Shown piece by piece: positions 57,560-64,000 of a DNA stretch of 64,000 bases (position 1 is its first letter; every line of letters starts with the position of its first letter). The notes beneath the pieces were generated by a model. That model ran no database searches. It saw only the letters and a list, made by a program, of their open reading frames with translations, and was not told where the DNA came from. Source of the stretch: Cyrtodaria siliqua. Lineage: Eukaryota; Mollusca; Bivalvia; Adapedonta; Hiatellidae. A program made the position numbers and the translations under genes. Location of the stretch: assembly GCA_037043455.1 (NCBI GenBank), contig JAWPHD010010228.1:31877-95876 (forward strand). The letters are read 5' to 3'.

Positions 57560-58728
57560 CTGTGAAAACAGCGGTATTAAGTGTGGTATTAAGGTAATGA
57601 TTAAACCTGTGCATGTTTTCAATTATTTTATTCAGTTTATTGTTATAGAGACACGTCCAAGGTACATTGCAGATACATATAATATAAATATATTCACAAT
57701 GCCTTTGCTTATATGCTCCAGCTTTTGACACATAATGATGGAATGCTTAGACCATTATCAACACGTCTGTGAATAATAAGAATAATGTTAGATGATATAA
57801 AGGTAGTATACTTTTTCCCGACATATATCGGAAATATTTGCTTTGTACATGTATATTGCGGAACAAGAAACAGACAAATAAATTAAGTATATGAAACATA
57901 TTCAAAGAATAAAAGTGTACACGTAATAATCATGATTATATAAAATACCAGAGACATACATATATATTTTGTCGCCTCTATAGACATGAATCTATACAAG
58001 TATGTTTATGGAGAAAATAAAAAATAGCACTATTTACACAATTCAGTAAAGGCTATACAATCTTCAACATATGGTACCCGTTTATTAACTATAAATAGTC
58101 ACTGCACGTTGTAAACGTCTCACTATCAAAACATTATATAGTTGGTGAAACATATATAGCTTGCGGAATTGTACACTTTTGACAAAAAACAACAAAAAAC
58201 ACAAAACAAAACTCAACAAATAAATTAAGTACATGAAATAAGCACTATTTACATATATTCATGGAATACGTAAACGTAATACTCATAAAAAACCCTCAAA
58301 AGAATATATACCGGCAGTTTGTTTCTAGAGAAAATAAAAATAGCACTGTTTACACAATTCAGTAAAGACCATACACTCTTCAGAATATGATACCCTTTAC
58401 ATGATTATAACTATTAATTTAAATTTGTTGGAATATGCAAATCACTTTAGTGGTATTGATTGAAAATAGAATAAAGTTTCCTTTTAAAAGGAACGTCTTG
58501 CCTGTGCGGGTACGGAAACAGAAATATTATCGATTATACTAACCTGCGACAAAATATGTGCATAATACAGTTTTTTTTTGTCAGTGTGAATGCTGTGTTA
58601 TGATCATAATGTTTAATCGTTATTGTTATTAAACAGACTTATGCTTGATTATCAAAATCCCTCATTTAATGTTAGTTGATCATCAGACATATGTGGGCTG
58701 AACGCCAGACGGTACACGGGAATAATGG
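57560..58728. other. AT-rich spacer with a diverged duplication
   Basis: 'aaaaatagcactatttacacaattcagtaaagg' and 'catacaatcttc.acatatggtaccc' near 58019-58083 recur near 58334-58395, and 'ataaattaagtatatgaaa' near 57878 recurs near 58218. These mark an old direct duplication of about 320 bases. No gene is seen. Confidence 0.45.
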
Positions 58729-58729
58729 C

Positions 58730-58975
58730 TATATAAACAGTGTACATCTGCATGCCTTGTTATTGGTTCCAGCGCTGTTGAACGTACACGTTAAACACTC
58801 AGCTTTTAGCGGAGAACCAGTTATTTCCGTATTGGTCCCCGCGTTGTTGAACGTACTCGTCAAGCGTTCAACTTTTGACTAGAGAACCGGTTACTTCCGG
58901 TAAAAATTTGAAGTTAACATTGGTCCGCGCTGTAAAATCTTTAAGTTTTGTGCAGGGAACCGGTTACTTCCACTG
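58730..58975 (+). promoter_or_regulatory. Possible regulatory block: TATA-like box and three AACCGGTT-type repeats
   Basis: ctatataaac lies at 58730-58739. Three diverged tandem units (about 58759-58829, 58830-58919, 58920-58975) each contain 'ttggtccgcg', 'gttgaacgta' (or a remnant of it) and end in AACCAGTT or AACCGGTT (58815, 58885, 58958) followed by acttcc. AACCGGTT is the grainyhead consensus and acttccgg fits ETS sites. The regulatory role is inference. Confidence 0.35.
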
Positions 58976-59422
58976 AAAAACCGAAGGTGCAAGCCAAAAA
59001 TTGTATGCCCAAATTGTCGTAAGCTGTACCAGCAAAGCCCCTTTTGGCTACAGAAAATATTTTATCCATGTAATGTCCCGATGAAAAAAAAAAGTGGCAC
59101 CCAGGAGAACGATATGGAGGTCAAATGAAGGCCAGTTATAAATAGGATGAAAACTTGAAGATGACATCCATATCACAACGAACGACACACTCAAAACATG
59201 TTTGCATTACACGTGTTTTAATCTGTTTTAAAACACACCTTATTACCTAATATCGCTATATATTAATTTACAAATGCATCTCTTTCTTTATAACTAAATG
59301 TCATATCTATCACATATTCATAAATTCACAAATAGAGCAGTGTTGCTTAACTGTTTATGATACAGCAATATTAGTGTAGATTTCCTCTTTTTGTTTTTGT
59401 GTATGCCGCGTCTGCCTGTCTC

Positions 59423-59646
59423 CTATTCGTCTTTAGCAAATGATACTTGATTGGAGATTGCTTTTTTTTTACCAAACTTTTTCTTTTTGTATCTCTCATT
59501 CGACCTCAGCTGGGCTTCCATCATTTTTTGCCTCCTCGTTTTTGGAGGCGGTGGGAATTCTGCCGGTGTTTTGACACAGCCATGCCGTTCATAATGACCA
59601 ACTAGTTTCTCCCATGTCTCATCACACTGTAGAAGGTTCCGATTTC
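59423..59646 (-). CDS. HELZ2: HELZ2-like helicase, terminal exon
   Basis: The exon starts after a tgttttcag acceptor. Its first two bases complete a Gly codon split from the exon 59944-60111. It encodes NRNLLQCDETWEKLVGHYE, the segment after helicase motif VI in HELZ2-type proteins (a cysteine and a tryptophan before a helix). A low-complexity tail follows: PPPPKTRRQKMMEAQLRSNE and then a Lys-rich stretch ending VSFAKDE and stop (59423). The basic tail may be a nuclear or RNA-contact segment, which is inference. Confidence 0.88.
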
Positions 59647-59943
59647 CTGAAAACAATCATGACATAGATATAGCTGTAATCAATTAATCATTACGCACAT
59701 AGCTTTCACATGACTATACAAACAACGGTCACAGTATAAGTTATTTTTGCAATTGATATATTTAAATTATGATCAATAATGTATGCATGCTTTAGGTAGC
59801 AAAATTGATTTTTGAAATTATATTACGTGTCAGAAAGTCGTGTACGTAAAGATGAACTCGTTCACGTGTATAAACACAGTAACGTGTACCTAAGTATGTT
59901 TTATTTTAATTTTATAAGACATGTCAACAGTATGTGCACCGAC

Positions 59944-60111
59944 CAACAATAATCAGACCCTTGCGGGCTCTAGTAAGCGCCACGTTGATCTGGTTCTTGT
60001 CTGTAATGAAGCCCAGATTCTGTTTACACCAACCAAATGTTGGATTCTTCTCTATCTTGTAATCTGGTAGAGACCGGACAGTACTGAAGATCACATAGTC
60101 CCATTCTCCGC
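59944..60111 (-). CDS. HELZ2: HELZ2-like helicase exon with motifs V and VI
   Basis: A 168-base exon between ttattttcag and a less usual donor (G|gtcggt). It encodes GEWDYVIFSTVRSLPDY (motif V region), a 'NPTFGWCKQNLGFITD' loop and QINVALTRARKGLIIV (motif VI, with the catalytic arginine finger region TRAR). Both junctions split Gly codons (phase 1 in, phase 1 out), and the neighbouring exons match exactly. SF1B helicases of the Upf1/HELZ group unwind RNA or RNA-DNA using ATP. HELZ2 is known in vertebrates as a coactivator and interferon-responsive RNA helicase-nuclease. Its role in molluscs is not known from the sequence. Confidence 0.92.
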
Positions 60112-62027
60112 CTGAAAATAACGTACTGACTAAACAATATGCATTACAGCTGTTAGACATATGATTTACTATGCCCAGACCTTTAGCAAAAAGCAGCCAG
60201 CCAGTGCTGGTGATTAGCCTGGTTGCAGCGGTTAAATAGTATTTTTTTTTAATATTTGTTTACGCATAAATGTATTTGGTGTTAAAATTAGTATATAAGT
60301 AGGTTAAAGAAAAATAGAAATATGTTGTAAAAGACAGACTCGTGTAGAATAAACACATGTTGTTTAAATAGTAATACATGTGTTTCAGATCAAAACCAAT
60401 CTCATTAATTACGCGTTGATACTCTCCGAGTATCGTAGCGTGATTTACTGAGATTGGATCAAAGCCTAACGGTGTAAATGCAGATGTAAAGAAGCCTAAT
60501 GCTATTGCATTGAAACATTACTTTTTGTATAACATAACTTGCGTTGCGGGAGTGTAATAAAGCCATTGCAATACATATGCAAGTCATGACCGAATCATCC
60601 TTCGGCTTTTTCAGCTCGGTGTGCACCGTCGATTTCCGAAAACGGTAATTCGTTAATAGCCTCGAATCATATAATGCTATCCAACTCGTTTAATAAATTC
60701 AATACTGACCATATTGTTACGTAAGACCCTCTATATACTGATAAAAACGGAATATGTATTGACAACAATCTCTCATGACATTTAAAAATGTATAAACAAG
60801 AAATCTCTTGAATGACGTAGAATACAAACTTAGTGTATGAATAAGGATAACAATTTCTTATATGTTAAAGTATAATAGGAATAGATAATGAAGTTAGTCC
60901 TAAATACTTATTAATTGTATCTGCTCCATTGTGGTATTGTAGCTATTTTAGTTTCAGAGAAGAGTATTTTTATTTTTTCGATACGATGTTCTTATATAAC
61001 TCCCTGCGGAGGGTTAACATTTGACACAGGGTCACAATTTAAACACAATTGGTAGAGGATCATACGCTTATTCTACATGCTAACTATTAGATCTCTAACT
61101 TCTGTAGTTGCAGAGAAGACGATTTTCTAAAGACGTTCCCATGGATATAACATGCAAAAGCTGCCGCATATACAAAAACGGCCTAATAAAACTCGTGACC
61201 ACGTTGACTGAAATGAATTAAAGCTTGAACGTTACAGCACAGTGATGTTGTTAAATGGACATTATACGCATATCTTAAAGGGATTAATTAGTGACAAGCT
61301 TAATTAAGGAGAGTTTATGTAGAACATTGTAAAGGCTACACGAATGATCAAAATTGGATGATAAACAACAATGAAATGCTCATTTAAGTCTTTTTCTTTA
61401 CTGGATATGAAAGTCGACATATTATAACCATGACGCCATAGTCATGAATTGCCATATATGGCACCTTTGTCTACCATCAGATTTTGATAATTTTTTCACC
61501 ATCTTCCAAATGTTTCTGAAATCTCATGAATAAAGCTCGTATGAAAACATGGTCATGGTTTATGCCAATGTTGTATTACAATGACTCTTTGTATTCATAA
61601 TATATTGAAAGTACATACAACTGAACTAATTAATGACTTGTATCTAAACCGAAAAGGTTCAGGCAATAGAGCGAATGAATGACATTATGAAGGGAACATG
61701 TTCGAGCCTTGTAAGAGGCAAACCGTTTTTTTCATAAAATAATATTGAAGAGAAATATCACAGGTGTGAAGTGTTGAAATAATCGTTTTAAACTAACAAG
61801 AGTTGTCAGAAGGACAGCATGCTCGGGTATGCGCGAACACTTTTAAAACTGATATAAATGATACAATAATGCACAATAGATCAGCATGCGTAGAGAAGAA
61901 AGCATCAACATGTTTATATAATGATATCCGTTGAAATGCTTAAGAATACCTTTTCATTATCTGTTTACGTATGTACATAACTGTTTACGTATTCACAGCG
62001 ATAGTATATATTACAAAACGGACATAC
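60112..62027 (-). other. Intron of the HELZ2-like gene
   Basis: AT-rich sequence between two certain exons. A small 'gaagacgattttctaaagac' and 'gacacagggtcacaatttaaac' stretch (about 61010-61140) is a diverged copy of the 5290-6150 repeat family. No other coding signal is seen. Confidence 0.8.
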
Positions 62028-62181
62028 CCTGGCTAGACACAACGGTACTGACGGTGAAATTGCTGAAACCCTCGGCATCCAAAGCTCGTCGAAGTTCGCT
62101 ACATTGTGCATTGTACTGAGATATAACATTGATCGACTCAACTGGAACACCCTCATCAATCAAGAAACGGAATACGTTCAC
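62028..62181 (-). CDS. HELZ2: HELZ2-like helicase exon with motif IV
   Basis: A 154-base exon (acceptor tttgcttag, donor CAGG|gtatgt). It encodes VNVFRFLIDEGVPVESIN, then VISQYNAQCSELRRAL (helicase motif IV) and NFTVSTVVSSQ, which leads into motif V in the next exon (Ser-Gln-Gly-Gly-Glu). It enters in phase 0 and leaves in phase 1, matching both neighbours. A plus-strand open frame over the same bases (61931-62119) is a shadow. Confidence 0.92.
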
Positions 62182-62589
62182 CTAAGCAAATATACAATAA
62201 GTAACAGTTGTGTTGAAACATTCCGCATAACTGAAGGGATATTACAGACTAACTAAAACCAGTCTATATTACACGGACCAGCCTCCTCCCATCGAAAACA
62301 TGGCGAAACCGTTTTTTTGGGCTATTGGGCTAAATAATCTGAAACTGTCCGTGTAAATACGCATAATATAATTAACGTACACGCTTTAACTGAGTAGAAT
62401 AAAGCATTTTTTTTTTACTTAATTGAGTTTTGTGATGTGTAGGAATGAACACTATGGACACTCTCCTAGGTTTCTAATCAGTATTACATTCAGTATAACA
62501 CGTTTAAACAAGCATGTTTAGTAGTACAATATTTCCAGATGTTTTTCAAAATTGGCATTATCATTGAAGAAGCATGAGCAATTTCTTAC

Positions 62590-62808
62590 CGTATGTTTTA
62601 CCTCGACCGCATTACTTTTTGACTGCTCATTTCCGTCTTCTGTGGAGACAGTCAGCACCTTCTCCTCCCCTTCTACGTGTATAATAATATGTGAAAAAGT
62701 GTCTGATCCTTTTTTAGGCCATATATCTAGAACACGACCGCTACATCCCGAACCACGTGCAGTCAGCAATTGTCCGTCATAAAACTGGTTTGACGGAAAC
62801 CAACACAA
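62590..62808 (-). CDS. HELZ2: HELZ2-like helicase exon upstream of motif IV
   Basis: A 219-base exon (acceptor gaatcgtcag, donor ACG|gtaaga), 73 codons with both ends in phase 0. It encodes LCWFPSNQFYDGQLLTARGS, the post-motif III segment in which 'FPS..FY.G.L' is typical of Upf1-like helicases. Then come IIHVEGEEKVLTVSTEDGNE, QSKSNAVEVKHT and the donor. The 'HVEG.E.TLTVS.EDGNEQS.SN' pattern is specific to HELZ2-type proteins. Helicase motifs I-III, and the nuclease part present in HELZ2 family members, must lie upstream beyond the right edge. Confidence 0.92.
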
Positions 62809-63279
62809 CTGACGATTCTACAACAATTCGAATGACACATACTTTATAATTCAAGTCATCATACTAATTTATGATAGTTTTGACATCAATTAAAAATATC
62901 ATTAATCTGCACATGCAATTTGGCCGTTATATTAAGCCTGGTATTACAATTACCAATTGGTTGGCATGAATTGACCATTTATCATGTTAAATTTCAAACT
63001 CTTTAAGCATTGGAATATATACATATTTCTTTAGTTTGTTAGAAGAAAAAAAAAGAAAGTGTTACTTCCTCGTCAAATGTCAATTGGGGTCGAGGCTATT
63101 CCCAATTAACCGTACATAGTTTCATACATAATTTGCAATAAGTCATAAATGACCTTTGAAGAAATAAATAACTCATATTTACTAACACATATTTACGTTC
63201 AATGGCAAGACCAATGACGCGGCATATATATTATACAACACACATTTGTTAAATGTATAAAGAGGAGCTTACATGAGTA

Positions 63280-63391
63280 CTCATTCATTATTGAATTTAT
63301 TAAACGAGTTGGCAAAATGATATAATGCGAGGCTCTTGCCGAGCATTATATCATTTTTGCTAACGAGTTTAATAAATTCAGTAATGAATGA
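63280..63391. mobile_element. Fold-back MITE with CGAGGCTC-type centre
   Basis: The arms ctcattcattattgaattta...aaaatgatataatgc and their complement enclose gaggctcttgccga. There are only a few mismatches over about 48 bases per arm. No coding capacity. Confidence 0.85.
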
Positions 63392-63653
63392 GAACGAATG
63401 TTAGATTATATTTATCACATAACTCCATATCGACTTATGTTGCATTTTGCCTGTCGCTTTAAAGCTACAGAGTCCCTATATCAGTCGATGTCTTCTTCGT
63501 AGGCGTGTCTTTAGTTCACCAGCTCATGTCGAAATCGGGTATTTAAGCGGGCAAATATAGCGCAGGAAATCATTTACTGTATATACATCGAGCAGTGCAC
63601 ATCGTAACTATACACAGGTAACAGTAATTTTTACAGAAAAAAAGTTAGCCCCC

Positions 63654-63722
63654 TTTCGGTGCTCGAACACACGACCTTCTGATTTCAAGTCCGGTGCTCT
63701 ATCCGCTGAACTACAACGCTAC
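63654..63722 (-). repeat. tRNA-like pseudogene or SINE head
   Basis: On the minus strand it reads gtagttcagcggatagagca (A-box type) and gtgttcgagcacc (B-box type), with an anticodon loop cttgaaa (UGA). The anticodon stem lacks one base and the acceptor stem does not pair, so it is not a functional tRNA. Confidence 0.6.
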
Positions 63723-64000
63723 TTGAGAAAACAGATACTAACTACCATTTATTATGAGGCAAAACAACTTAACATATATTTGAACGCAACTAAAGATGGA
63801 TCAATAATTATGTAGTCCATATTGTCGCACATGCAAATTAACATTGCCTGGTGTAATACTGTATGTTATCAATATGAAACTAATACGTAACTTCGCCTCA
63901 AAACAACCATATCTCGACTTGTTATTTATGAGTTTGTGTGCACCCGCTTGTTATTACGTATTGCCTATTTAGTGTTAAAAATGCTACAACATACCAACAA

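Larger units (their letters stand above)
62809..64000 (-). other. HELZ2-like upstream intron (partial)
   Basis: No further helicase exon (e.g. the QYRMHP motif) is readable up to the window end. The stretch contains the palindrome 63280-63391 and a tRNA-like SINE head 63654-63722. Confidence 0.6.

Noticed and set aside
63654..63722. Functional tRNA-Ser gene
   Set aside because: A missing anticodon-stem base, an unpaired acceptor stem and no long variable arm; better explained as a SINE head or pseudogene.

Overview
This is eukaryotic DNA, most likely from a bivalve mollusc and probably a heterodont clam-like one. Coding sequence lies in short exons with GT-AG introns. The host genes belong to animal families, and the spacers are packed with dispersed repeats of a style I associate with bivalve genomes: runs of 'gggccataactcc' or 'gacctagtgacctag' units closed by a 'ggacggacg...cataagctctgc' tail. 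The species call is inference; the sequence carries no taxonomic marker that I can verify.

Host genes. Both recognised genes lie on the minus strand. (1) A TFCP2/UBP1 (CP2, LSF) transcription-factor gene has two certain DNA-binding-domain exons (23426-23679 and 21344-21412). Two further candidate exons with matching splice phases (13495-13589 and 1278-1368) would stretch the gene over more than 22 kb and out of the left edge. (2) The last five exons of a HELZ2-like superfamily-1 helicase run from 62808 to the stop codon at 59423; its 5' part lies beyond the right edge. A short orphan terminal-exon candidate sits at 57444-57559.

Viral-type mobile element. From about 35.5 to 45.0 kb lies a decayed Maverick/Polinton-like element. 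It has a protein-primed family-B DNA polymerase (plus strand), a packaging-type ATPase, a fibre-like protein with a phage-tail-fibre-like motif, a capsid-like fragment and several accessory frames. Minus- and plus-strand genes diverge from a 14-bp perfect hairpin at 39220-39253. Nearly every gene carries frameshifts or stops, and one is split by a younger repeat. I found neither an integrase nor terminal inverted repeats.

Other elements. A 5'-truncated LINE at 45721-47994 has a nearly intact reverse transcriptase (one in-frame stop) and sits between the arms of a fold-back element. Three hAT-like non-autonomous transposons (6992-8868, 11337-13057, 31340-31769) each have a 5-bp target duplication. 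Two of them split satellite arrays, so the empty sites can be read exactly. There are also a tRNA-derived SINE with a 13-bp duplication, several MITEs and palindromes, and many tail-bearing dispersed repeats.

Satellites. Arrays have units of 35 bp (6166-6990, 8869-9030), 30 bp (9140-11336, 13058-13345), 69 bp (21064-21343), 45 bp (22218-23400), about 145 bp (24.2-27.1 kb) and 65 bp (51660-56550), plus two compound tetranucleotide arrays. The 65-bp array is bracketed by long inverted repeats (51075-51654 and 56566-56660), so it looks like the core of a large transposon-like unit. This is the most unusual structure in the window, together with the Polinton-like element. Most long open frames in the window are by-products of tandem repeats whose unit length is a multiple of three.
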